DNA from: Ignavibacteriota bacterium
Lineage (GTDB): Bacteria; Bacteroidota; Ignavibacteria; Ignavibacteriales; Melioribacteraceae
Length of the DNA stretch: 64,000 nucleotides
Reading direction: 5' to 3'
NCBI GenBank assembly: GCA_016716225.1
Contig: JADJWT010000001.1
Span: 2,180,501 to 2,244,500 of the forward strand
This document shows, in pieces, positions 38,709 through 47,868 of this stretch. The stretch's first letter is position 1; the number at the start of each line of letters is the position of its first letter. Below the pieces are notes generated by a model that worked only from the letters and a program-made list of their open reading frames with translations, made no database searches and was not told the DNA's origin. The position numbers and the translations under genes were made by a program.

Positions 38709-40376
38709 ATGAACTTGCCAGATAGTAACATTGCACTTCGTAATTTTTCAGCTCTCGTTGATTTTTCAAATAATATTAACTCAAATTTAAATTTAGATTT
38801 TGCGCTAAACAATTTGCTTTTAACGTGTTTCGGAAAACTTCAAACCACAAAAGGAATTATTGCACTTTTCGATGAAAATAATCTTGATCCTAAATTGTTC
38901 AAAGGTTTTAATCAAATTGATGCAAAAAGAATTTCAAGTTTGATTGAAAATAATTTAGATAAAAATTTTGATGATTTGTTAATTCAAGAAAATATAAAAA
39001 TACATGAAAAAATAATTTCATCTGATCAAACTATCGGATTTATATTACTCGGTGGAAAACTTTCTCAAAAAGATTATGATGAAGAAGACAAATTATTTCT
39101 TTCAACAATTGTAAAAATTGGAAGCGCAGCAATTAAAAATATTCAAAATTTTGAAAAGTTGAATGAGATCAATAAACAACTTGATGGAAAAATCAATCAG
39201 TTAAATTCTTTATTTGATTTAGGAAAAGAATTCAGCAGTATTTTGGATATTGATAGAGTTTCAAAATTGTTAACTTTTGCAATAAGTGCACAAATGCTTG
39301 TTTCAAAATTTGCAATTGTGTTAATTCAAAATGAAACTTTTAATATTCTTGAAAGCAAGTTCAACAATAAACTTTTAACAGATTTAATAAATCATTGCGA
39401 GTGTAAATCTGTCTCAACCCCAATCCACGCAAGCAGTTCGCCAAAGTTTGATGAATTAAAAAAAATTGGAATTGAAGTGATAATTCCGATGATAATTAAA
39501 AATGTTACAAAAGGAATTATTTTTCTCGGCAAAAGATTATCAAATAAGAATTATACACAATCAGATTTGGAATATTTATCATCAGTTGCAAGTTTGGCAA
39601 TTATTTCAATTGAAAATAGTTTACTTTTTCAGCAAGCTTTGGAAAAACAAAAAATTGAAAAAGATTTAGAAATCGCAAAAAATATTCAAAGAAATTTACT
39701 TCCGCGCAAATTACCAAAATCAGCAAAGTTTGAAATTGAAGCAATTAATAAAACTGCTAAAATGGTCGGCGGAGATTTTTACGATGTTGTTCAGCTTACT
39801 GAAAATAAATTGCTAATTGCAATTGCAGATGTTTCCGGCAAAGGAATTCAAGCATCATTGTTAATGGCAAATCTTCAAGCATTTCTTAAAGCAATCTATA
39901 AACAGAACTATAAATTAGAAGAAGCGTCTAATTTTTTGAATGATGTAGTTTCTGAGAATACGACAAACGGAAGTTTTATAACATTTTTCTGGGGAATTTT
40001 TGATTCAAACACAAAAGAATTTTCGTATGTAAATATGGGACACAATCCGCCGCTATTGATTAACAAAGACGGAATTAAAAAATTAAGAAAAGGCGGAATG
40101 ATTCTTGGTGTAATGAAAACAATAATTCCATACGAGATGGAAACTATAAATTTAAATTCTGATGATGTAATTTTATTATTTACTGATGGAATTACCGAAG
40201 CAATGGATTTTAACAATAATGAATATACCGATGAACGATTGGAAAATCTTATGTTAAATTGTTTTAATCAAAATTCGAAAATGATATTGAACAATATTTT
40301 AGAAGATATAAATCTTCATACAAAAGGATCAGAACAATCTGATGATATTACGTGTCTAGTACTAAAAATAAAATAA
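38709..40376 (+). CDS. soluble GAF-GAF-SpoIIE phosphatase
   Basis: A 555-residue cytosolic protein with no membrane helices. Two GAF-like domains (~15-150 and ~165-310), a short coiled coil (KQKIEKDLEIAKNIQRNLLP) and a SpoIIE/PP2C domain (~335-555) with VGGDFYDVV, IADVSGKGIQASL, FTDGITEAM and SDDITCLVLK. The linker is the conserved coiled coil of RsbU-type phosphatases. It starts 6 bases after the kinase gene. Probably gives a soluble-signal input to the same STAS switch. Confidence 0.88.
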   Translation: MNLPDSNIALRNFSALVDFSNNINSNLNLDFALNNLLLTCFGKLQTTKGIIALFDENNLDPKLFKGFNQIDAKRISSLIENNLDKNFDDLLIQENIKIHEKIISSDQTIGFILLGGKLSQKDYDEEDKLFLSTIVKIGSAAIKNIQNFEKLNEINKQLDGKINQLNSLFDLGKEFSSILDIDRVSKLLTFAISAQMLVSKFAIVLIQNETFNILESKFNNKLLTDLINHCECKSVSTPIHASSSPKFDELKKIGIEVIIPMIIKNVTKGIIFLGKRLSNKNYTQSDLEYLSSVASLAIISIENSLLFQQALEKQKIEKDLEIAKNIQRNLLPRKLPKSAKFEIEAINKTAKMVGGDFYDVVQLTENKLLIAIADVSGKGIQASLLMANLQAFLKAIYKQNYKLEEASNFLNDVVSENTTNGSFITFFWGIFDSNTKEFSYVNMGHNPPLLINKDGIKKLRKGGMILGVMKTIIPYEMETINLNSDDVILLFTDGITEAMDFNNNEYTDERLENLMLNCFNQNSKMILNNILEDINLHTKGSEQSDDITCLVLKIK

Positions 40377-40379
40377 ATT

Positions 40380-42947
40380 ATGTTAAGTAAATTTTTAGCA
40401 AAATACAGAAAAAAATTAATTCTTCCAGTAACAATTTTACTTGGAATAATTGGGTTTATTAATCTGTATTTCATACTAAATATAACGCCAAGAACAAATG
40501 ATGAATGTTTGTGGAAGCAAGAAAAAATTGGAAAAGACAGCGTAAGAATTTATTTCGATTTGGTAAAACACAAAGGAATAACTTGGAACGCTGGAATTAG
40601 AGACGGCGATACATTCTTAAAAATTGACGGGAAAAAATTAAGAAATTTATTTCACGCTTCATATTTGGCAGATAGAAAACCAACCGGCGATTCGCTTGTA
40701 TTTACGGTATCAAGAGAGGGAAAAGTTTTTGATACAACAATTAAAGTAAAGAAAATTATTGATATCGGCGGATTGGCTTTTGCAATTCTTGGAATTATTT
40801 GGCTTGCTGTTGGATTTGTTGTTTTATCATCAAAACCTTATGGATTTCCGCAATTATTATTTTATAGAATTGGAGCTCTATTTGTTCTCACAAACACAGT
40901 TTACCTTTTTTCCGGAAATCAATTATTAAATCCATTTTTTGAGTATAAAATTTTAACGCTTTTTGCTGATTTAAGCTGGGTAATTTCATCAATATTTCTT
41001 CCGTTTATTTTTGTTTATTTCTTTTGGGTTTTTCCGCTTGAAACAAAAATTATTAAAAAGAAATACACTTCTAAATTTTTAATTATTGCACCAACAATTT
41101 TTGCATCAATTGCAGTAATTTCAAGAATATATTTTATTTATTATCCAGTTGCAAATTCAAATCCATTTGATAATAAATCCACATTTATTCTAATTGGTTT
41201 TATTAACATTTTAATTCTCCTTGCGTTACTTGTTGGTTTAATTTCTTTATTCAGAAGTTTTATGAAATTAAAGGATCCAACCGAACGAGCTTCAATATTT
41301 GTTGTATTGATCGGTTATACAGTTGGAGTAATTTCAATAATTTATGTAAATACGTTTGCAAATGTTTTGGCAGATTCAATATTTAATAATCCGGAATATT
41401 ATCTACCAATATTTTTAATAATTCTTCTTCCGTTAAGTTTTGGATATTCTATTTTCAGATATTCACTATTAGATGTAAGCGATGTTTTAAAAAACACAAT
41501 TTTATATGGAACAGCAACAATTACAATTGCCGGAAGTTATTTTTTAATAATTTATGTTTTGGGTCAATATATAAGTGAAGCAGTAACTTCGGAATATCAA
41601 GGAGTTGTAGCTGGAGGAATTTTTATAATTTTTGCTCTAATATTTCAATCCACAAAAGACCGATTTCAAAATGTTATAACAAAATATTTTTATCCAGAGC
41701 AATTTGCATATCAAAAAGTTTTGATGAAATTCAGCAACGATATTTCTACAATTGTTGGAGTTGATAATATTTTAGATTCGGTTTTAGAAACTTTTGTTGA
41801 TTCATTAAAAGTTGAAAAATTTGGAATTGCAATAAAGGATTTTAATTCAAGTGAATTTATACTAAAAAGGGAAGATGGTTTTGCAAATAAAAATTTAACA
41901 TTTACAAATTGTGAAAATTCAATTGAAACAAGAATAAATGAAAAAGTTGACCTAAAACATCCTATAGCTTTTGATCAAACCGAATTTGAAAATATTTTTC
42001 CTTGTGTTTCCAAAGAATTAATTACGGAAGGAATTTATACAATAATTCCTCTTTATATTAAAAAGAAAATTATTGGATTATTACTATTTGGATTGAAACA
42101 TTCGGGAGCGCAGTTTGCTGGGAAAGATATTGATTTATTAATCGCCGCAGCAAATCAAACAGCGGTTTCTTTAGAAAATGCAAGATTGTATGAAGAAGAA
42201 GCCAAGAAAATTAAGCTCGAAAGGGAATTAGTTGTTGCACGTCAAATTCAAGAAGGATTGCTTCCAATTAATATTCCGAAATTAAATAATTTAGATATTT
42301 CTGGAATTATGATTCCCGCAATGCAAGTCGGCGGAGATTATTATGATGTAATTAAAATTACAGATACACAAATGTTTATTGTTGTTGGAGATGTTTCCGG
42401 CAAAGGACTTTCAGCATCTTTTTATATGTCAAAACTTCAAACAATGATACAGCTTTTTTGCACTGATACAAGATCGCCAAAAGAAGTTCTATATGAATTA
42501 AACAAAAGAATTACTGGAAATATTGATAAACAATGGTTTATAACATTAACGGTTGCGTTTATAGATGTTGCAAAAAGGCAAATAAAAATTTGCAGAGCTG
42601 GTCATACCCCAACAATAAAAATTACAGACGGAGTTGTTCAATACTTAAAACCAAAAGGGATTGGAATTGGTTTAGAAAACGGTGATTTATTCAAAAATAA
42701 TTTAGAAGAATTAGAAGTAAGTATTTCACCTCATGACATTTTTATATTTTCTTCAGATGGTGTTAACGAAGCTATGAATTCCAATAATGAATTATTCGGT
42801 TACGAAAAATTAATTTCAGTTATTAAAGAAAAATCTCAATTAAGTGCTAAAGAAATTTTGAATTCATCATTACAAAATTTAGAAGTTTTTAGAGGCAACA
42901 CTGCTCCAAATGATGATATAACAATGGTAGTTTTAAAAGTTTTATAA
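40380..42947 (+). CDS. membrane SpoIIE-type phosphatase with PDZ-like and GAF domains
   Basis: An 855-residue protein. First helix ~14-36; a short PDZ-like region (~50-122, with AGIRDGDTFLKIDG); about seven further helices (~125-395); a GAF domain (~445-605); a coiled coil and a SpoIIE/PP2C domain (~630-855) with VGGDYYDVI, VGDVSGKGLSASF, SSDGVNEAM and NDDITMVVL. The PDZ-like part would face the periplasm by helix count, suggesting sensing of an envelope state or peptide end. It starts 3 bases after the previous phosphatase, and a terminator follows. Confidence 0.82.
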   Translation: MLSKFLAKYRKKLILPVTILLGIIGFINLYFILNITPRTNDECLWKQEKIGKDSVRIYFDLVKHKGITWNAGIRDGDTFLKIDGKKLRNLFHASYLADRKPTGDSLVFTVSREGKVFDTTIKVKKIIDIGGLAFAILGIIWLAVGFVVLSSKPYGFPQLLFYRIGALFVLTNTVYLFSGNQLLNPFFEYKILTLFADLSWVISSIFLPFIFVYFFWVFPLETKIIKKKYTSKFLIIAPTIFASIAVISRIYFIYYPVANSNPFDNKSTFILIGFINILILLALLVGLISLFRSFMKLKDPTERASIFVVLIGYTVGVISIIYVNTFANVLADSIFNNPEYYLPIFLIILLPLSFGYSIFRYSLLDVSDVLKNTILYGTATITIAGSYFLIIYVLGQYISEAVTSEYQGVVAGGIFIIFALIFQSTKDRFQNVITKYFYPEQFAYQKVLMKFSNDISTIVGVDNILDSVLETFVDSLKVEKFGIAIKDFNSSEFILKREDGFANKNLTFTNCENSIETRINEKVDLKHPIAFDQTEFENIFPCVSKELITEGIYTIIPLYIKKKIIGLLLFGLKHSGAQFAGKDIDLLIAAANQTAVSLENARLYEEEAKKIKLERELVVARQIQEGLLPINIPKLNNLDISGIMIPAMQVGGDYYDVIKITDTQMFIVVGDVSGKGLSASFYMSKLQTMIQLFCTDTRSPKEVLYELNKRITGNIDKQWFITLTVAFIDVAKRQIKICRAGHTPTIKITDGVVQYLKPKGIGIGLENGDLFKNNLEELEVSISPHDIFIFSSDGVNEAMNSNNELFGYEKLISVIKEKSQLSAKEILNSSLQNLEVFRGNTAPNDDITMVVLKVL

Positions 42948-42974
42948 TCTTTAATACATTTATGATCTAAAATA

Positions 42975-43003
42975 AAAAAGGCAACAAATTAAGTTGCCTT
43001 TTT
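42975..43003. terminator. bidirectional intrinsic terminator
   Basis: A perfect 11-base stem AAAAAGGCAAC / GTTGCCTTTTT with a 7-base loop between the convergent phosphatase and secDF genes. Both strands end in U-rich tracts, so it can stop transcription from either side. Confidence 0.9.
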
Positions 43004-43025
43004 ACTTTACAAAATATAATTCATT

Positions 43026-46000
43026 TTAGAATTGAATTTTCTGTCCGCGTTTTTTAGCATATTCTAAAACAAATGCGCTCGCAACAAAAATAGATGAATA
43101 TGTACCAATTATAATTCCGAAAAATAATGAGAATGCAAATCCGCGTAAAACTTCACCGCTGAAAATAAGAATTACAATTACGGCAAATAAAGTTGTTAAG
43201 CTTGTAATTACGGTTCTTGATAAAGTTTTGTTTATTGCTTTGTTCATTACGTCTTCAAGATTTGCGGTTTTGTGAATTTTTATATCTTCTCTAATTCTAT
43301 CAAAAACAACCACAGTATCATTAATTGAATATCCCACCAAAGTTAAAAATGCCGCAACAACGCTTACAGAAATTTCCAAATTTAATCCGGGTATTAATCC
43401 GTACAATAATGAAAATGCTCCAAGCGTAATTAAAACGTCATGGAAAAGTGCAATTACTGCACCAAGCGCAAACCCAAATTTAAATCTGAAACCTAAGTAA
43501 ATTAAAATTACTATTAACGAAAGTATAACAGCAACAATTGCATCAAACTTTAATTCTTCACCAACCTTAGGACCAACTTTTTCTTCTTTCAAAACTTGGA
43601 ATGGATTATCAGAATGCAATTGAATTAAATTTTCTTTAATCCAATCTGCAATTGTTAAATTTATTGTAATCTTTGTATTGTTGATATCATCAGTAGCACG
43701 CGAAGTTTGGAACCCATCAATAAATAGTTTTTCCATAAGTGTACTTGCTATTTCTGAAGAAGGGAATTGATAAGTAAATGAATTTAAAGAAGAATCAACA
43801 ATTGATTTTTGAACTCCCGGATAATATTTATTAATTGCTTTATCTAATGATGAAACAACGTTTGGAATAATATTAGCGGGAATTTCTTGTAATTCAGTTC
43901 TAATTAAAACTCCGGAATTATCACCAAAAGTTTTTACTTCAACATTTCCTAATCCAATTGAACTCAATTCTTGTCTTATGTCGGTAATTTCAATTGGTTT
44001 TTCAAATTGAACTGCAATTTCGGAACCACCTTTAAAATCTATTCCTAATTCAACACCTCTAATAATCAAGCTGAAAATACCAATTAAAAGAAGAACGCTA
44101 GAAATTATATAACCAATTTTTCTATTTCCGAGAAAATTATAATTTAAAGAATCAAAAATTCGTGATCTGCTTCCAACATTTATTGAATAACCTTTAGCAA
44201 TTGCAAATTCAAATAATAATTTAGTAATTACTAAAGCACAGAATAAACTGGAAAGAATACCAATCATCAAAGTTAATGCAAAACCCTGAATTGGTCCGCT
44301 GCCAAATTGATAAAGAATTATTGCTGTAAAAAATGATGTAATGTTGGAATCAAAAATTGCTGAATAAGAATGAGAAAAACCGCCTTGAACCGCAGCTTTT
44401 ACAGTTTTACCGGTAGATAATTCTTCTCTAATTCTTTCGAAAATAAGTACGTTAGCGTCAACTGCCATTCCAATTGTTAAAATAATGCCCGCAATACCGG
44501 GAAGTGTTAAAGTTGCGTTGAATGCTGCTAAAATTCCCAATATAAATAAAATCGTAAAGAACATTGCTAAATCAGCAAAAGCTCCCGATTTTTTGTAATA
44601 AGTAAACATGAAAAATGCTATAATAATAAAAGCAATTATTGTTGAATTAAAACCTTGATTAATTGAATCTTGTCCTAAAGATGGACCAACTGTACGTTCT
44701 TCGATAATATCAACTGGAGCCGGTAATGCACCAGCTTTTAAAACAATTTCAATAAGTTTTGCTTCTTCCAAATCATCCATTCCGGAAATTTGAGAACTTC
44801 CAGAAGGAATTTTTTCATTAATATTTGGTGCGGTATAAACATATCCATCCAAAACAACGGCACATCTTTTATTAACATTTGCGCCTGTAATTCTTGCCCA
44901 TTCTCTTGCGCCTTCAGAATTCATTTGCATATTTACAACTGGAGCGGTTGTTTGTTGATTAATATTAGCCTGAGCATCAACAATAACTCCGCCGGTTAAT
45001 TCAGCCTGTTTATTTACTAAATATAAACTGTAATATGTAATTCCATCTTGAACGGCGTAAGGTTTTGCAGAATATAAAAATTCAACATTATCAGGAATAA
45101 CTTTTTTAACTTCCGGTCTGTTTAAATAATTATTCAAAAGTTCTTTTTTACTTTCCTCAACAATTGCATCGGCGCTGTTTTGAGATATTAACTTTGCAAC
45201 AGAAAAGAAAGGATGTTGCTTTTCAGATTCTTCAGTAGAAAGTTCAGTATCCGATAGTAAAGAATCTTTTATTGCAGTATCTGTTGTATCTTTATTTGAA
45301 TTTGCAAGAACTTCATCAATTTTATTCATAATTGGGAAAGTAAATTCCGGGTCTTTCACCAATTTGAATTCAAGCATTGCTCTTCCTTGAAGAAGATTTT
45401 TTGCTTCTTCTTTTTTTGCAACGCCCGGTAATTCAACAATTATTCTTCTTGCACCTTGTTTTTGAATTGAAGGTTCTGATACTCCGTATTGATCAATTCT
45501 ATTTCTGATAATTTCGATTGCTCTTGTTACTGCATCTGATTCTTGTTCTTTAAGTTCATCAATAATTTCAGAATCTTCTTGCCTAATTGATCCAAAATAT
45601 CTTCTAAGTTCTATATTATTTTGAGAAAGTTTTCCGGTTAGAATAGAAACAAAATCTTGATCGGAAGTTTTTGCAATTTCCGTAGTTTCTTTAAGAATAT
45701 TTTGAAAACGAACATCGGGATCATTTGCTAGTCTTTCAAGTAATTTTGCAGTATTAACTTCCATTACAAGATACATTCCGCCTTGCAAATCCAAACCTAA
45801 TTTTATTCTTTTTTCGCGCGCAGCTTTTATATCGGGATCTGCAACGCGAATGCTATCTTCTTTAAACTCAAGAATGTTTTGAATTTGCTCATCGGATAAT
45901 TTACTATTTGATGTCTTAATACTGTCTTTAAGACTTGAGATTGTTTTTGTAATTTCTTTATTATTGTTATAATCTTGAAAAGTAGGATACAGCAGATAAA

Positions 46001-46064
46001 CACTTAGTGCAACTGCTGCAATTACTAAAATTGACCTAAATCTTAACTCTTTCATAATGCCCAC
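43026..46064 (-). CDS. secDF: fused SecD-SecF protein-export protein
   Basis: A 1012-residue inner-membrane fusion of SecD and SecF, which uses proton flow to help the Sec translocon release exported proteins. SecD part: first helix, KLGLDLQGGMYLVMEV, VSEPSIQKQGARRIIVELPG, and the helical block with IGMAVDANVLIFERIREEL. SecF part: GIDFKGGSEIAVQF and GYSINDTVVVFDRIRED. An acidic, Thr/Ser-rich insertion lies in the SecD periplasmic domain (about residues 255-290). The fusion is usual in Bacteroidota-type bacteria. Confidence 0.96.
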   Translation of the reverse strand: MGIMKELRFRSILVIAAVALSVYLLYPTFQDYNNNKEITKTISSLKDSIKTSNSKLSDEQIQNILEFKEDSIRVADPDIKAAREKRIKLGLDLQGGMYLVMEVNTAKLLERLANDPDVRFQNILKETTEIAKTSDQDFVSILTGKLSQNNIELRRYFGSIRQEDSEIIDELKEQESDAVTRAIEIIRNRIDQYGVSEPSIQKQGARRIIVELPGVAKKEEAKNLLQGRAMLEFKLVKDPEFTFPIMNKIDEVLANSNKDTTDTAIKDSLLSDTELSTEESEKQHPFFSVAKLISQNSADAIVEESKKELLNNYLNRPEVKKVIPDNVEFLYSAKPYAVQDGITYYSLYLVNKQAELTGGVIVDAQANINQQTTAPVVNMQMNSEGAREWARITGANVNKRCAVVLDGYVYTAPNINEKIPSGSSQISGMDDLEEAKLIEIVLKAGALPAPVDIIEERTVGPSLGQDSINQGFNSTIIAFIIIAFFMFTYYKKSGAFADLAMFFTILFILGILAAFNATLTLPGIAGIILTIGMAVDANVLIFERIREELSTGKTVKAAVQGGFSHSYSAIFDSNITSFFTAIILYQFGSGPIQGFALTLMIGILSSLFCALVITKLLFEFAIAKGYSINVGSRSRIFDSLNYNFLGNRKIGYIISSVLLLIGIFSLIIRGVELGIDFKGGSEIAVQFEKPIEITDIRQELSSIGLGNVEVKTFGDNSGVLIRTELQEIPANIIPNVVSSLDKAINKYYPGVQKSIVDSSLNSFTYQFPSSEIASTLMEKLFIDGFQTSRATDDINNTKITINLTIADWIKENLIQLHSDNPFQVLKEEKVGPKVGEELKFDAIVAVILSLIVILIYLGFRFKFGFALGAVIALFHDVLITLGAFSLLYGLIPGLNLEISVSVVAAFLTLVGYSINDTVVVFDRIREDIKIHKTANLEDVMNKAINKTLSRTVITSLTTLFAVIVILIFSGEVLRGFAFSLFFGIIIGTYSSIFVASAFVLEYAKKRGQKIQF

Positions 46065-46176
46065 AGTGTAAATTAATTATTGTTTTATTTTAACTAAGTT
46101 TGAAAATATAGATAGATGAGTTATGAAAATCAATTTTTCTATTTTTGTACAAATCATCAATCTATTCTTAAATAAA

Positions 46177-46208
46177 AAAAGCCTTCGTTAAAATTGCGGA
46201 AGGCTTTT
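46177..46208 (-). terminator. intrinsic terminator of the rpsF-ssb-rpsR-rplI operon
   Basis: A 10-base stem AAAAGCCTTC / GAAGGCTTTT with a 12-base loop, 22 bases downstream of the rplI stop on the minus strand and followed by a U-run. It separates the ribosomal operon from secDF. Confidence 0.88.
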
Positions 46209-46229
46209 ATATTTTTTTTCTTCTCAATA

Positions 46230-46673
46230 TTATTCTCTTACAACCCAAGTTTTTACAACAGCGCTAACTTCGGGATGAAGTTTAATATTAACACTATAAA
46301 TTCCCAATGCTTTAATTGGTTCTTCCAAATCAATTTTTCTTTTATCAATATCATATTTCTTTTCTTTTAAAGCATCTGCAATCATTTGGTTTGTTACAGA
46401 ACCGAATAATTTATCTTCTTCACCAACTTTAACGGGAATTGTTATAGAAACATTTTCTAATTCCGAAGCTAAAGATTTTGCAGAAGAAAGTTCTTTTGCT
46501 TCTTTTTTCACAATTTGTAATTTTTCTTCTTCTAAGGATCTTATATTTCCTTTAGTTGCAATGTATGCAATTTGCCTTGGTAATAAAAAATTTCTTGCAA
46601 AACCGTCTTTAACATCAACAAGATCACCAATTTTACCAAGCTGATCATAATTTTTTCTTAGTATTACTTTCAT
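46230..46673 (-). CDS. rplI: 50S ribosomal protein L9
   Basis: A 147-residue ribosomal protein. The N-terminal domain begins MKVILRKNYDQLGKIGDLVDVKDGFARNFLLP in the canonical pattern, with the long connecting helix (EEEKLQIVKKEAKEL) and a C-terminal domain. It binds 23S rRNA near the L1 stalk. Last gene of rpsF-ssb-rpsR-rplI, with GGAG upstream of the ATG. Confidence 0.98.
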   Translation of the reverse strand: MKVILRKNYDQLGKIGDLVDVKDGFARNFLLPRQIAYIATKGNIRSLEEEKLQIVKKEAKELSSAKSLASELENVSITIPVKVGEEDKLFGSVTNQMIADALKEKKYDIDKRKIDLEEPIKALGIYSVNIKLHPEVSAVVKTWVVRE

Positions 46674-46682
46674 TTTAAACTC

Positions 46683-46892
46683 CTACTTAACTGCTTCTGA
46701 GACAAATGGTAAAATTGCAACTTGTCGTGCTCTTTTAACAGCTTGAACAAGTTCTCTGTGTTGTTTTGCGCTTAATCCGGTAATTCTTCTTGGGATTATT
46801 TTACCTTGATCAGAAATAAATTTAATAAGTTTTTTACCATCTTTGTAATCGATGTATTCGTCTATTACTCTTCTTGCTTTTTTATTTTTCAT
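46683..46892 (-). CDS. rpsR: 30S ribosomal protein S18
   Basis: A 69-residue protein that pairs with S6 on the central domain of 16S rRNA. The motif [24 protein letters not shown] is diagnostic. The frame continues to a TTG at 46904, but the ATG at 46892 has GGGAG close upstream and gives the expected N terminus MKNKKARR. No zinc-type Cys set is seen. Confidence 0.97.
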   Translation of the reverse strand: MKNKKARRVIDEYIDYKDGKKLIKFISDQGKIIPRRITGLSAKQHRELVQAVKRARQVAILPFVSEAVK

Positions 46893-46904
46893 TTGCTCCC
46901 TCAA

Positions 46905-47375
46905 CTATTTATCATCATTGATAAGATTAGATTCTTCATCATTTAAGAATTTATCAAATGATGTATCTTCAATTAGGCTGTCATCAGAATCTTCGGAAGC
47001 AGTATCCGGAAATTCTTCATTTGATTTACCTAATTTATTTAAAAATTGAATTCGTTTTGCTTTAATTTCTACTATTGTTCTATTCTTTCCGTCTTCTGTT
47101 TTAAATGTTCTGCTTTGTAATTCGCCATCAACAAGAACTGCACTACCTTTTCTTAATCTGTCTTTACAGCTATCTGCTAATTTATTCCATGCAACAACAC
47201 CAACGTAGCAAACATCTTCTTGCCATTGATTATTGCTATCTTTGTATCTTCTATTTGCTGCAACGTGAAAGTTAGCAACAGGTGTATTATTTGAAGTTTC
47301 TCTAAAAATTGGATCTTTTGTTAGGTTACCAGCAACAATAACATTATTTAATTCAGGCATTTTCAATTCAGCCAT
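46905..47375 (-). CDS. ssb: single-stranded DNA-binding protein
   Basis: A 156-residue OB-fold protein: NNVIVAGNLTKDPIFR, VANFHVAANRRYKD, FLNKLGKSNEE, in the standard order. It coats ssDNA during replication and repair. The C-terminal tail is acidic (SEDSDDSLIED...), but the end is NLINDDK instead of the usual DDIPF-like tip, which docks partner proteins. Position between rpsF and rpsR is classical. GGAGG precedes the ATG. Confidence 0.96.
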   Translation of the reverse strand: MAELKMPELNNVIVAGNLTKDPIFRETSNNTPVANFHVAANRRYKDSNNQWQEDVCYVGVVAWNKLADSCKDRLRKGSAVLVDGELQSRTFKTEDGKNRTIVEIKAKRIQFLNKLGKSNEEFPDTASEDSDDSLIEDTSFDKFLNDEESNLINDDK

Positions 47376-47408
47376 TTCTTTCCTCCATCTAATCGTTTTT
47401 TGTTTAAC

Positions 47409-47795
47409 TTATTCTAACGTTGATTTTTCAAGAACTTCAGATCCTTGTTCAGAAGCTGGTTCTTCTTTTTTATTTGCAGCATTTTTAAGATATTCTAAAG
47501 CTTTTTTATCTAATGCAATTGTAAGATATCTAATTACATTTTCATCAAGCTTAAGTGATCTTTCAAATTCGGAAATCATTGAAGGCGCTGCTACGAATCT
47601 GGTAATTAAGTAGTATCCGCTTTTAGCATTGTTAATTGCGTAAGCGAGACGTTTTCTTCCCCAATTTTCTACGTCAGTAATTTCACCGCCGTTAGTTTTA
47701 ATATTGTGATGAATTGAAGTGATAATTTCCTCAATTTGGGGGTCTTCAAGTGTTGCGTTGAGTATTACAACACTTTCATATTGTCGTGTTGCCAT
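47409..47795 (-). CDS. rpsF: 30S ribosomal protein S6
   Basis: A 128-residue ribosomal protein with the S6 ferredoxin-like fold: RQYESVVILNATLED at the start, DVENWGRKRLAYAINNAKSGYYLI and LKLDENVIRYLTIAL. The C terminus carries an acidic extension after residue ~105. AGGGAGGA is a strong ribosome site. A stable hairpin sits in the leader (separate entry). Confidence 0.98.
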   Translation of the reverse strand: MATRQYESVVILNATLEDPQIEEIITSIHHNIKTNGGEITDVENWGRKRLAYAINNAKSGYYLITRFVAAPSMISEFERSLKLDENVIRYLTIALDKKALEYLKNAANKKEEPASEQGSEVLEKSTLE

Positions 47796-47817
47796 TGTTC
47801 CTCCCTTTGGCCTTTAG

Positions 47818-47841
47818 GCTATTAAAATTATTTTTAATAGC
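47818..47841 (-). promoter_or_regulatory. hairpin in the rpsF leader
   Basis: Arms GCTATTAAAA / TTTTAATAGC with a 4-base loop, 22 bases upstream of the rpsF ATG on the minus strand and 27 bases past the hppA stop. No U-run follows, so it is not a typical terminator. Operons of this type are often autoregulated by S6-S18 binding a leader hairpin, but the known CCG bulge is not seen. It may instead block or protect read-through from hppA. Confidence 0.45.
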
Positions 47842-47868
47842 AGGGTTTATAAAAAATAGATTGTAAAT

